Below are positions 26,330-34,606 of a DNA stretch of 64,000 nucleotides, piece by piece (position 1 is the first letter of the stretch; every line of letters starts with the position of its first letter). The notes under the pieces are model-generated. The model was not told the DNA's origin and searched no databases. It saw nothing but the letters and a program-made list of their open reading frames with translations. Both the position numbers and the translations under genes were made by a program. This DNA comes from JOPF133 sp052144935 (GTDB lineage Bacteria; Acidobacteriota; Terriglobia; Bryobacterales; Bryobacteraceae): assembly GCA_052144935.1 (NCBI GenBank), contig JBKQPR010000344.1:1-64000 (forward strand). The letters run 5' to 3'.

Positions 26330-26333
26330 CGAC

Positions 26334-27269
26334 ATGCCGCCCGGCGATCCGGAGGTCTATCGGCTGGTAGCCTGCCTGCAGTCGCTGGTCGACGGCGAGT
26401 CCGCGATCGCGGAGTTGGCCGCTTGCGGGCCAAGGGCCATCCCTCCCTTGCGCGAATTCCTGTTGTCGGGACGGATCGCCAGCGTGCCACAGCCCAGAAT
26501 GTGGGCGGTCGAGGCGCTCGCCTTGTTGGGCGCCAGAGACGTGCTCATCGAGTACCTGCAAGCGCCCAGCCGGACCGCGGATGCCGAGCTCCAGTTTGCC
26601 GAGGATGCCGTCCGGAACACTGCCGGCCGGCGGTTGAGCGCCTGGCGCGACAACCAGACATTCGAAATCCTCCTCGACCTTTCCAGGAAACGAAACCTTC
26701 CCGGCATCATCGAAACCGTGGCGGGATTTGAGCGTGCGGAAGCGATCCCCTGTTTGGACCGGGCGCTCGAAGATGACCTGTGCCGAAGTGCAGCCGAGGA
26801 CGGACTCCGAAAATTGGGGCCGGCGGCTCGCAACGCGCTGCTGCTTTCCGTGGTGACCCCGCTTCCCAATGCGGAGGAGGAGACCCCCTCCAGTCTCTGC
26901 CGGCGGCGGAGCGTACTGGGCCTGCTTGTGGAAATCGGAGTGGAACGGCAGAGCTGGGCGGAACTGCGGCCGCTTCTGGCAGAGCGCGATCCCGAGCTGT
27001 TGGTCAGGCTGGCACAGATCGCCTCGTCCGTGGCGGACGCACACGACCGCGCCTGCGCGGCAGTGGGCCTCGTGGGCGTGCTCGCCCGCCTGCCCTGGTT
27101 CGTCCGGAAGGAAGCCGAGGCGGCGCTCGTGGCGCTCGCTCCGGAATCCGTGCCGGCGATGGATGCGGAGTTGAGCCGCCGCTCGTCCAACCCGCCGCCG
27201 GTGCGAGCGGGCGACGAGGTATTGAGAATGTTGCTGCGGGTGAAGACTCTAACGCGCGAACTTCATTAG
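26334..27269 (+). CDS. HEAT-like alpha-helical repeat protein
   Basis: A 311-aa, mostly helical protein with recurring Ala/Leu-rich helix pairs such as AELAACGPRAIPPLREFLLSG, MWAVEALALLGARDVLIEYL and AEDGLRKLGPAARNALLL, the spacing of HEAT/armadillo-type scaffolds. No catalytic motif is visible. It starts 4 bases after the previous stop; an alternative start at 26298, with AAGAGG just upstream, would overlap that gene. Its 3' end overlaps the convergent AAA ATPase by 21 bases. A scaffold role in the GTPase cassette is inferred from position only. Confidence 0.6.
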   Translation: MPPGDPEVYRLVACLQSLVDGESAIAELAACGPRAIPPLREFLLSGRIASVPQPRMWAVEALALLGARDVLIEYLQAPSRTADAELQFAEDAVRNTAGRRLSAWRDNQTFEILLDLSRKRNLPGIIETVAGFERAEAIPCLDRALEDDLCRSAAEDGLRKLGPAARNALLLSVVTPLPNAEEETPSSLCRRRSVLGLLVEIGVERQSWAELRPLLAERDPELLVRLAQIASSVADAHDRACAAVGLVGVLARLPWFVRKEAEAALVALAPESVPAMDAELSRRSSNPPPVRAGDEVLRMLLRVKTLTRELH

Positions 27270-27986
27270 CGTATCGATGCGCAGCGGAGAGAATTTAATA
27301 CGGCGGCCCGCGTGGTAGCGCGCCTCGGTAGCCAGGCGGCACATCTCGATAATCTGCCCTGGGTTGCCACGGGCGCTCTCCAGCACTTTTTCCCGGAAGT
27401 CATCGAGGTCCAGGTTGTACAGCTTGAAATGGCCAGCGGCGGCTTCGAACAGTTGTTCGGCGTCCCGGTCGGGAAGCGGCGGGATATGCAGCGCCTTCTC
27501 CGGATTCCAGAAGAGCCGCGCCAATGCTCCCAAACTGAGGGTGTCCCGCGAGGCAGCGAAAAGAGCCATCCCGGGCGTATGGTAGATTCTTTGCAGGAAA
27601 CGGTAAGCGGGGAAACTGGCGCCCGCAATACCATCCAGCATCATCGGCACAGGAGATTTCTCCATCGCAGTCCGGAGGATCCCTTTGAGGTGAATGCTGG
27701 TTTGCGCCGCGAGCCAGGCCTCCGGATCGGCACCCGGCTTGACTCGGGCAAAACCTGCATGGTGCGCGGCGATCAGCGCGCGTGCCATGGCCGTCAGTAA
27801 GTCATGCAGGGCCGGAACCCAGGCAATGTAGAGCACGCGGCGATTGCCGGAGAGCGCCTCTTGAATGAGCCTGGTCTTGCCGCAGCCCTGAGAACCCAGC
27901 AGCAGCAGCGGATCGCCGGCGCCAAACGCCGAACTCAGTCGTTCGATCTCCTTCGCCATCCCGACGAGAGGGATTTGCGGCTCCAT
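27249..27986 (-). CDS. Small AAA ATPase (ExeA/TniB/ORC-like fold)
   Basis: A 245-aa ATPase. Walker A is GSQGCGKT (31-38) and the probable Walker B is PMMLDG (114-119), a hydrophobic strand ending in a single Asp instead of the usual acidic pair. It has an arginine-rich sensor-like region (FAASRDTLSLGALARLFW) and a C-terminal helical lid (LESARGNPGQIIEMC). It reads toward and overlaps the HEAT-like gene by 21 bases, so the two mRNAs would be antisense at their ends. Function unknown; ATP-driven switch or loader is the family-level guess. Confidence 0.75.
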   Translation of the reverse strand: MEPQIPLVGMAKEIERLSSAFGAGDPLLLLGSQGCGKTRLIQEALSGNRRVLYIAWVPALHDLLTAMARALIAAHHAGFARVKPGADPEAWLAAQTSIHLKGILRTAMEKSPVPMMLDGIAGASFPAYRFLQRIYHTPGMALFAASRDTLSLGALARLFWNPEKALHIPPLPDRDAEQLFEAAAGHFKLYNLDLDDFREKVLESARGNPGQIIEMCRLATEARYHAGRRIKFSPLRIDTLMKFAR

Positions 27987-27999
27987 CGAAGCTTCCCCG

Positions 28000-28431
28000 C
28001 TACTTGACGACGAGCACGTTGCAGCGCACGGTGCTGGTCAGGTTGTGGGCCGTGCCGCCCCAGATGTGCTCGTAAATCCGGGAGTGTCCCGTGAAGCCGA
28101 TGACCAGCAAATCGATGGCATTCTCGCGCACGAAGTCGCCAATTACCCTGACGGCATGTCCTGGCACAATCACGGTCGCGAGGTCCACGGAATGCATTGC
28201 CGCGCGCGTGCGGCAATGCGCGGCAAGCTGCCCGAAGTAGCTGTCCGCGCGATCCTGCTCTTCGCGAAGCTCGTCGATCACCTCGGCGTGGCGGGGGATC
28301 TCCTCCTCCACACAAATCATGCGCAGACGCGCGCCAACGCGCACTGCGAGTTCGACGGCGAAATCGAATGCCTTGCGGGCGCCATCGGAGCCATCGTGCG
28401 CAATCAGGATTTGCTCGAGCATATTATTCAC
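28000..28431 (-). CDS. Universal stress protein (UspA family)
   Basis: A 143-aa single Usp domain. The N-terminal strand ILIAHDGSDGARKAF and the C-terminal nucleotide-binding pattern G-x2-G-x9-G-[ST] are visible as GFTGHSRIYEHIWGGTAHNLT, ending CNVLVVK. This is the ATP-binding subtype. ATG at 28431 or the in-frame ATG at 28422 can start it. It lies 13 bases downstream of the AAA ATPase gene's start on the same strand and could not be its distal partner, since it is upstream. Confidence 0.93.
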   Translation of the reverse strand: MNNMLEQILIAHDGSDGARKAFDFAVELAVRVGARLRMICVEEEIPRHAEVIDELREEQDRADSYFGQLAAHCRTRAAMHSVDLATVIVPGHAVRVIGDFVRENAIDLLVIGFTGHSRIYEHIWGGTAHNLTSTVRCNVLVVK

Positions 28432-28492
28432 CGATTATTCACAGGGGGCATCTTCGGCCAGCGTAGCCATCGGCCGTACCACGGTCTCTGTC

Positions 28493-29170
28493 TTAGGTAG
28501 CAGGTGCCTGGGCATGAACCAGGCGTTGGCGAATCGCGAAACAGCAAGCGCCTCTCTTTGGCGCCAGGTTGCGGACAATCTGCTGTTCGGTCCGGGCGAT
28601 CAGCCGGGACCACAGGGACGCAGGGTCGGAGTCGAACACTAGGCCGGCATTGCCGCTGAAGATGTACCAGGCACCCAGTTCCACCTCGTTCTCCAGTTGG
28701 CCAGCACCCCAACCGCAGTAGCCCAGGTAGACGCGGAACTCGCCCGGGCCCGTGCCCGCTGCCAGCGCCTTCTCCACCGGCGTCCGGCTGGAGGCCAGGT
28801 ACACATCGCCGACGACGTGTGCCGCATCATCCGGCTTGCTGGCCAACCGGAGCAACGCCAGCACCCCGTTCAACTCCACGGGACCGCCCATGTAAACCGG
28901 ATCGGACTTGTCCTTGGCCGGCTTCCACGCCCCCAGCGCAAGAGAGATCGGTATTTTCGTGCGGCGGTTGACCATCAGGCCCACGGCGCTCTGCCCGTCG
29001 TGCTGGACCAGTAGAATCACAGTCCGGGCGAAGCTGGGGTCGCGTGCGTCCCGGGGCGCAACCAGCAACTTGCCGACGGCGAGATCCTTGACGCGCCTGG
29101 ATTGTGCCGGTGTGTTGAGGGCCGCCGACAAGACTGCGGCAATCCACAGCCAACGCTGAAGCTTCTGCAT
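28493..29170 (-). CDS. YqgE/AlgH (DUF179) family protein with a signal peptide
   Basis: A 225-aa protein. The DUF179 core begins AVGKLLVAPRDARDPSFARTVILLVQHDGQSAVGLMVNRR and includes YMGGPVELNG and VYLGYCGWGAGQLENEVELGAW. Unusually it has an N-terminal signal peptide (LQRWLWIAAVLSAALNTPAQS), whereas family members are normally cytoplasmic. ATG 29170 is chosen because it begins this signal; the frame remains open to 29386 through Arg-rich, low-quality sequence. Molecular function of the family is unsettled. Confidence 0.85.
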   Translation of the reverse strand: MQKLQRWLWIAAVLSAALNTPAQSRRVKDLAVGKLLVAPRDARDPSFARTVILLVQHDGQSAVGLMVNRRTKIPISLALGAWKPAKDKSDPVYMGGPVELNGVLALLRLASKPDDAAHVVGDVYLASSRTPVEKALAAGTGPGEFRVYLGYCGWGAGQLENEVELGAWYIFSGNAGLVFDSDPASLWSRLIARTEQQIVRNLAPKRGACCFAIRQRLVHAQAPAT

Positions 29171-29323
29171 GATGACCACAATTGTCCGCCTTTTTGGGCC
29201 CGCGTAGCTGAAAGCCGCGTGCGCGCCCGTGGTTCGCATACAGGACACCCGCCCGCGGCCCGCGACGCTTTCCCGCCGCGGACCTCGCCGTCGAGGAGCG
29301 CGGCGCGCCGTCCCGCGGCGTCG

Positions 29324-29421
29324 GTGACGGAAGCGCGCACTGGGATCGAGCGCTATTTCCGGTTTTACAACCAGCAACGACTGCACCAGAGTCTCGACTA
29401 CCGGACGCCGGCGGGGCCGGC
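29324..29421 (+). pseudogene. C-terminal scrap of an IS3-family transposase
   Basis: TGIERYFRFYNQQRLHQSLDYRTPA is the end of the rve integrase core found in IS3-type OrfB transposases (split here: TGIERYFRFYNQQ then RLHQSLDYRTPA). There is no preceding DDE domain and no terminal repeat that I can see. It separates the YqgE gene from larB. Confidence 0.75.
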
Positions 29422-29495
29422 GCGGTGCCTGCGCAACTTCGGGATGGCGGTGTTCGGCGGCGTCAGCCGCCGGTCCGTCCTGTTATGCTGGCCTC

Positions 29496-30242
29496 ATGAA
29501 CCAGGACCAACTGCGGCTGCTGCTCGAGCAGGTCCGCGCGGGCGAGATCGAGATCGACGGCGCACTCACGCGGATGCGCCATCTGCCCTTCGAGGACCTG
29601 GGCTTTGCCAAGGTGGATCATCACCGCGCGCTGCGCCACGGCATCCCCGAAGTAATTTTCGCCAAGGGCAAGACGTCCGAACAAGTGGTGGCCATCGCCG
29701 AACGGCTCCTGGAACACGCGCCCAACGTGCTGATCACACGGGCCGACCGCGCTTGCGCCGACGCAGTCCTGGCGCGCCTGCCGGGCGCCGACTTTTTGCC
29801 GCTCTCGGGCGTAATCCGATTCTGGCGCGACCGCACCATTACCGGCAAGGGCACCATCGCGGTGGTCTGCGCCGGCACCAGCGATATGCCGGTCGCCGAG
29901 GAGGCGCAGGTCACCGCCGAGGTCATGGGCAACCAGGTGGACGCCATCCACGATATCGGCGTGGCCGGCATCCACCGCTTGATGCAGAACCGCGAGCGGC
30001 TCACCGAGGCGCGCGTGGTGGTGGTCTGCGCGGGGATGGAAGGCGCCCTGCCCAGCGCGGTGGGCGGACTGGTGAGTTGCCCGGTGATCGCCGTGCCTAC
30101 CAGCGTAGGTTACGGCGCCAGCTTCCACGGCCTGGCGGCTCTGCTGGGGATGCTCAACAGTTGCGCCAGCAATGTGACGGTCGTCAATATCGATAACGGA
30201 TTCGGCGCCGGGTACGTCGCCAGCCTGATCAATCGCCTGTAA
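29496..30242 (+). CDS. larB: Nickel pincer cofactor biosynthesis protein LarB
   Basis: A 248-aa LarB. The family enzyme carboxylates nicotinic acid adenine dinucleotide and hydrolyses its phosphoanhydride in synthesis of the nickel-pincer nucleotide used by lactate racemase. The PurE-like C-terminal domain is evident: VVCAGTSDMPVAEEA, then DIGVAGIHRL, VVCAGMEGALPSAVGGL and VPTSVGYGAS. The N-terminal linker contains the GIPEVIFAKGKT segment. No larC, larE or larA lies nearby. Its 3' end overlaps the convergent oxidoreductase by 14 bases. Confidence 0.93.
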   Translation: MNQDQLRLLLEQVRAGEIEIDGALTRMRHLPFEDLGFAKVDHHRALRHGIPEVIFAKGKTSEQVVAIAERLLEHAPNVLITRADRACADAVLARLPGADFLPLSGVIRFWRDRTITGKGTIAVVCAGTSDMPVAEEAQVTAEVMGNQVDAIHDIGVAGIHRLMQNRERLTEARVVVVCAGMEGALPSAVGGLVSCPVIAVPTSVGYGASFHGLAALLGMLNSCASNVTVVNIDNGFGAGYVASLINRL

Positions 30243-31392
30243 GTTCCGGTATCTCGACCCAGGCCCGCCTGCTCCAGGATTCGATTCCCTTCTCGGCAAG
30301 CTGCACGCCCTTGGCGCCTTCGAGCAGCCCCCAGCGGAACGGCTCGTCCTTCACGATGTGGCGCAGGAACAGCTCCCACTGGCGCTTGAAGGCATTGTCG
30401 AAGGTGTCCTGATCGGGCACTTTCTGCCAGCCATCGAAATAGTTCAGCGGGCTTTCCACGTCGGGGTTCCAGGCCGGCCGCGGAGTGGCGCCGTAGGGCT
30501 GGATCCAGCAGTGCCGCAGGCCCGCCACCGCGCTACCCAGCGAGCCATCCACCTGCAGCGTCAGCAGATCGTCGCGGCGCACGCGCACGCACCACGAGGA
30601 GTTGAAGTGGGCGATCACCCCGCCGGCCAGTTCGAAGGTGGCGTAGGCCGAATCGTCGGCGGTCGATCGGTACGGCTTGCCGGATTCGTCCCAGCGTTCG
30701 GGCACGTGCGTGGCGCCCAGGCAGGAGACCGACTGCACTTCGCCGAAAATGTTGTCGAGCACGTAGCGCCAGTGGCACAGCATGTCGATGATGATGCCGC
30801 CGCCATCTTCCTTGCGGTAATTCCACGAGGGGCGCTGGGCGGGCACGGCGCCGCCCTCGAACACCCAATAGCCGAATTCGCCGCGCACCGAGAGAATCCG
30901 GCCGAAGAAGCCCAGCTTGATGAGAGTCTGCAGCTTCATCAGGCCGGGAAGCCAGAGCTTGTCCTGCACCACGCCGTGTTTGACGCCGGCCTTCCGGGCC
31001 GTCCGGTAAAGATCCAGGGCCTCGGCCAGGCTGGTGGCTACGGGCTTCTCGCAGTAGATATGCTTGCCGGCGGCGATGGCGGCTTTGACGGCCTCGGCGC
31101 GGCGCTCGGTGGTCTGCGCGTCGAAGTAGACCGTGTAGGCCGGATCGGCCAGGGCCGCGGCCAGGTCGGTGGTCCAGGGCAGGCCGCCGCACTCGGCCGA
31201 GATGGCCTCCAGCTTGGCCGGGCTGCGCCCCACCAGCAGGGGGTTGGGCAGGATCGTCTCGGAATCGCTCAGCTTTACCCCGCCTTGCTGGCGGATGGCG
31301 TGAATCGATCGGCGCAGGTGCTGGTTCAGCCCCATGCGTCCGGTGACGCCATTCATGACGATGCCGACGGTATGAACGGTTTGCGCGCTCAT
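30229..31392 (-). CDS. Gfo/Idh/MocA-family oxidoreductase
   Basis: A 387-aa NAD(P)-dependent sugar-type dehydrogenase. The N-terminal Rossmann domain has GIVMNGVTGRMG and the conserved EKPVATSLAEAL block (Lys of the EKP motif); the C-terminal alpha/beta domain contains GGGIIIDMLCHWRYVL with the family His. It probably oxidises a sugar or inositol derivative. It starts 3 bases after the stop of the cupin gene upstream, suggesting translational coupling. Confidence 0.92.
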   Translation of the reverse strand: MSAQTVHTVGIVMNGVTGRMGLNQHLRRSIHAIRQQGGVKLSDSETILPNPLLVGRSPAKLEAISAECGGLPWTTDLAAALADPAYTVYFDAQTTERRAEAVKAAIAAGKHIYCEKPVATSLAEALDLYRTARKAGVKHGVVQDKLWLPGLMKLQTLIKLGFFGRILSVRGEFGYWVFEGGAVPAQRPSWNYRKEDGGGIIIDMLCHWRYVLDNIFGEVQSVSCLGATHVPERWDESGKPYRSTADDSAYATFELAGGVIAHFNSSWCVRVRRDDLLTLQVDGSLGSAVAGLRHCWIQPYGATPRPAWNPDVESPLNYFDGWQKVPDQDTFDNAFKRQWELFLRHIVKDEPFRWGLLEGAKGVQLAEKGIESWSRRAWVEIPELTGD

Positions 31393-31395
31393 GGG

Positions 31396-31845
31396 TTAGT
31401 TTCCGGGCTTCTCCGTGCACTGCGGGTGGGCGCCCGCGGGCAGCGGCGGGGCCTCCACCCCGGCGCGGGGCAGCGTGCCTGCCAGTTCGTGCCGCCAGTG
31501 AGCCACATCGCCGGCCGGACCGTAGCAGTAAATCATGCGCATCGGGGTGGCGCCGGTGTTGGTGAGCTGGTGGAACACGCGGTGGGGAATATAGACCGCC
31601 TGACCGGTATGCACCTCCACGCGCTCCTCGCCCAGGCACATTTCCCCATCGCCCTCCACGATGAAGTAGATCTCCTCCTGATCCTGATTATGCCAGGGCA
31701 CCTGCCCTCCATCGGGCTCCAGGGTGACGTGGCCCATGGAGAAATTGGACGCCTGAATGGGGCTGGCGCCTCCCACCAGGTTTTGGGTACGGCGGCGCGC
31801 CGGGTAGGTGCGGCCGGCGATCTGCGAAAGGTCGGCGATAGTCAT
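31396..31845 (-). CDS. Single-domain cupin protein
   Basis: A 149-aa cupin with both conserved motifs: PWHNQDQEEIYFIVEGDGEMCLG (motif 1, with HN...E) and IPHRVFHQLTNTG (motif 2, with H). These residues usually bind a divalent metal. It may be an isomerase, dioxygenase or sensor. The ATG is well placed and the gene is directly upstream of the Gfo/Idh/MocA gene, so the pair probably acts on one sugar-related substrate. Confidence 0.88.
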   Translation of the reverse strand: MTIADLSQIAGRTYPARRRTQNLVGGASPIQASNFSMGHVTLEPDGGQVPWHNQDQEEIYFIVEGDGEMCLGEERVEVHTGQAVYIPHRVFHQLTNTGATPMRMIYCYGPAGDVAHWRHELAGTLPRAGVEAPPLPAGAHPQCTEKPGN

Positions 31846-31943
31846 CTCGATTCGTCATTCTAGCAACCTCGCCGGCGGCGGCGCTAAAGAACCGAAGTGC
31901 CGCCGCACCCGGCGGGGCAGAACCGGCGGACGGCGCGCACCGA

Positions 31944-32297
31944 TCAGACCAGTGTCGCAAAGGAAGTGTCGGGATTACTGGGCCGGTAACGGACTAAAAC
32001 CTGGGCGTCTTTCCTGTGCCGTATGTATTCGTCGGCCATTTCTTCGTTGGACGTGCGGTGCCGGAGGATTCCGCCGTAGTACTCGCCGCCGATGGTGGCG
32101 AAGCTGTAGGCTATCTCGGCAACCCAGCGACCGCCGTTAATCTTCCTGGCTCGGCCAGAGAGAAACTTCCCCGCCACTTGGGGCCAGGACCGCGAGGCGC
32201 GCCGCAGAAGGATGGTGCGCAGAGCCGCGATGGCGTCGCGCAACAGCACCATCGCCAAGCCAATAATCCCAACGGTGTCGTCGGCACTCAAAGACAT
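31944..32297 (-). CDS. DUF3592-like single-pass membrane protein
   Basis: A 117-aa protein with one N-terminal membrane helix (about 7-30), then a small beta domain. The C-terminal pattern AEIAYSFATIGGEYYGGIL, then VLVRYRPSNPDTSFA resembles DUF3592 (YSYEVNG...V.V.YNP.NP..S). Function is unknown. Its stop is about 100 bases from the cupin gene start, with nothing recognisable between. Confidence 0.65.
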   Translation of the reverse strand: MSLSADDTVGIIGLAMVLLRDAIAALRTILLRRASRSWPQVAGKFLSGRARKINGGRWVAEIAYSFATIGGEYYGGILRHRTSNEEMADEYIRHRKDAQVLVRYRPSNPDTSFATLV

Positions 32298-32387
32298 TGC
32301 CCTCGGCCAGGCATCTTAACGAAGGAAGCAGCACGACGGCAAACCAGCGTTTCGCCCATGGGCCGGTCGGCCGAAAAAATGATGCCT

Positions 32388-33764
32388 TCACCCAGCCGAC
32401 CGGCGGCTGTCGCCGTCGTTTGCGCGCCCCCGCAGGCGATTGCCGCCCCACCAGGCCACAAAACCGAGAGCGATCAGCAGCGCGCCGAACTCCAGGGCGT
32501 TGATCGGCCCGACCGGTTCGGCCTGGTTCCGTACCACGGTCAGCACCAGCAGCGCCAGAGGAAAGATCCCCAGGGCCACCGCGCCCACGAGGCCGCCCGG
32601 CACGCGGTAGGGCCGGTCTAGCGCCGGCTCGCGGATTCGCAGCGCCACCAGCGCGGCGAACTGCAGCAGGATGCTCAGGCCGGTCAGCAGCACGTCGAGC
32701 AGGATGAGCTTGGTGAAGCTGAATTGCAGGCAGGCGGCCCAGGCGATGGCACAGGCCACGATGGCGGCCCAGGGCGCGTCCGTGCGGGGATTGCGGCGCG
32801 CCAGCAGTTTCGGCAGGTAGCCATCCTCCGCCATCACCGCGGGCAGGCGGGAGAGCGCCATGGTCAGCGCATTGAGCGTGCCGGCGGCGCCGACCATCCC
32901 GCCAATCGTGATGGCCACCGCCAGAATCGCCCCGGCCGCGCCGCCGAGGACCGCGCGCCCCACATCCGCCCATCCGCCGGTCGACCAGGAATTGGGGTCC
33001 AGGCCGGTGGCCGCCACGGCGCCGACGGGCACCACGTAGCTGATCGCCACCAGCGTGACCGCGCTCGCCATGGCCAGAGGGTAGGTGCGCTGCGGATTCT
33101 CCACTTCGCCCGCGACGGTGGAAGTGTTGTCCCAGCCCATGTAATTCCACATGGCCACCAGGATGCCCCCGAGGAAATCCACGTTGCGGAGCGGAACGGG
33201 GTGCCCACTCGGCCCGCCGACCGCGCCTACCCGATGCGCCACCGCGTAGACCGAGAGCACCGCGAAGGGCGCCAGTAGTACGACGCCCATCAGCACGGAG
33301 CTATCGCCGATAGTGCGCGCCCCCAGCAGGTTCCAGGCGGCCGACGCGGCGATCAGACCCACGCCGATCCAGAAGCCCCGGCTGCCGGCCGTGACCGCCG
33401 GGGCGAAATGGCCCAGGTAGCCCACGAACAGCGTCGGGTAGATGGCCATATCGAAGATACTGCCCACCAGCGACAGCCAGGCCTCCTGAAATCCCCAGAA
33501 AGGACCCATGGCGCGGCCCACCCAGGCGTAGTATCCGCCCTCTTTCGGCAGTGTGCTGGCCATTTCGCTGACCATCAGGGCGGTGGGCAAGGCCCAGATC
33601 AGCGGGGTGACCAGGAGGATCAGGATGGCGCCCGCGTAACCCGCCTTGGAAACGATGTCTTCCAAGCCGAAGGGGCCGCCCGCCACGATAAAGTAAGTGG
33701 CCGCGATCAGCGGCAGCAGCGTGAGCTTGCGAGGCGCGGGAGTGGAAACGGCGGCAGTGGACAC
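32388..33764 (-). CDS. APC-family amino acid/polyamine permease
   Basis: A 458-aa, twelve-helix transporter. The family signature in TM1 (AATYFIVAGGPFGLEDIV, with the unwound Gly pair) and the TM6 region (MWNYMGWDNTSTVAGEVENPQRTYP) are typical of APC members; EVENPQRTYP is a strong marker. Substrate is probably an amino acid or polyamine. No regulator is adjacent. The C-terminal tail is short and basic. Confidence 0.9.
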   Translation of the reverse strand: MSTAAVSTPAPRKLTLLPLIAATYFIVAGGPFGLEDIVSKAGYAGAILILLVTPLIWALPTALMVSEMASTLPKEGGYYAWVGRAMGPFWGFQEAWLSLVGSIFDMAIYPTLFVGYLGHFAPAVTAGSRGFWIGVGLIAASAAWNLLGARTIGDSSVLMGVVLLAPFAVLSVYAVAHRVGAVGGPSGHPVPLRNVDFLGGILVAMWNYMGWDNTSTVAGEVENPQRTYPLAMASAVTLVAISYVVPVGAVAATGLDPNSWSTGGWADVGRAVLGGAAGAILAVAITIGGMVGAAGTLNALTMALSRLPAVMAEDGYLPKLLARRNPRTDAPWAAIVACAIAWAACLQFSFTKLILLDVLLTGLSILLQFAALVALRIREPALDRPYRVPGGLVGAVALGIFPLALLVLTVVRNQAEPVGPINALEFGALLIALGFVAWWGGNRLRGRANDGDSRRSAG

Positions 33765-33867
33765 TGATTCGCAGGATAGTACAGTTGCCGTGGTTTGTGC
33801 GCTCTGAAAATGACTCGCCGGTTAGGCCCGATACTCCGCGCTCATTTGCCAGTCTTTGCGCGCGTCG

Positions 33868-34371
33868 TTACGATATGGCCTGGTGGTGGTGTAGCGCAGC
33901 AATTCGTCTCTCCCAAACCGGGTATCGCCTCCGCCGTGTCACTGCGTCATCGTGCTCGGATTCCAAAAGGGCGCCATGCAGGTGCCCCGATCGCTTCGAC
34001 ACCTCGGCGATTACCTGGACCTCCCCTTCATCCGCACCGCTGAGGACGATCGGCGGGAAATCGGGATTGATGGGCTTCAGCGTAATCTTCCGGTGACGCC
34101 GTGAGTCGCCGGTATTGGTTTTCTCGCTCTCGTAGAGCTTGACGGTGTAGCGCTCGCCCGTTTCAGGGTCGGCGGCATCGCGCAACTGGACGAGGACGAT
34201 CTTGCCCTGGCGAGCGCCGGTTACCGGGGCGGCCAAGAGACAGTAGGAGGAGTCGGGGATGGTGGGCGCCATGGATTTGCCACCACTTGCGCGACGAACA
34301 TGCCAGGGCGCAGTCGCACCTGCAATGCAGCAATCCACCTGCGATCTCTGCTGGACAGGTGTTTCCGCCAT
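33868..34371 (-). pseudogene. S24/LexA-like peptidase domain, frameshifted
   Basis: The open frame contains a full S24 catalytic core: GKSMAPTIPD with the Ser nucleophile, then a Lys in RYTVKLYESEK, and ITLKPINPDFPPIVL...VQVIAEV. Upstream, another frame reads LRPGMFVAQVV, which in S24 proteins joins directly to GKSM. One missing G in GTGGTGGCAAATCC (expected GTGGTGGGCAAATCC, near 34279) explains the switch. The C-terminus also runs on past the usual end. The sensor or DNA-binding part is not recognisable, so this is a remnant. Confidence 0.75.
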
Positions 34372-34439
34372 GCCGGACCTCCGGCGCCAATTGTACTAAG
34401 CCTGCGGAAACAGAAAGTGTTGGGTGCCCGCGCGTCAAT

Positions 34440-34555
34440 CCGTTCCCGGCCAAGCCGGAAGGAATCCTGGGAGCGATACACCTCACCCATCCCGCCCGTC
34501 CCCGAGCCGGGCAAATCTGGTACAGTCCAATCAATGTGCCCGGAGCCAGCGCCAT
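34440..34555 (-). pseudogene. N-terminal scrap of a serine/threonine protein kinase
   Basis: Frame one reads MALAPGTLIGLYQI. The next frame continues GTGGMGEVYRSQDSFRLGRE. Together they match the start of Acidobacterial Pkn-type kinases (LAPGTRLGPYEI...GAGGMGEVYRARDTRLGR), with a frameshift at the hinge. The catalytic lysine and everything after are missing; S24-like debris follows on the same strand. Confidence 0.7.
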
Positions 34556-34591
34556 CGGTTCATTCTAAGATAATCGGTTCATTCTAAGATA
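34554..34591. repeat. 19-bp perfect tandem duplication
   Basis: ATCGGTTCATTCTAAGATA occurs twice with no gap (34554-34572 and 34573-34591), beginning at the start codon of the kinase fragment and ending 15 bases before the DUF4185 gene. It may mark a repaired break or an old insertion boundary. Confidence 0.9.
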
Positions 34592-34606
34592 AGTCGAGAG
34601 CGATCC

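Noticed and set aside
30275..30292. GGATTCGATTCCC-like T-arm motif suggestive of a tRNA
   Set aside because: It lies inside the oxidoreductase coding region and no anticodon arm or acceptor stem can be placed around it.
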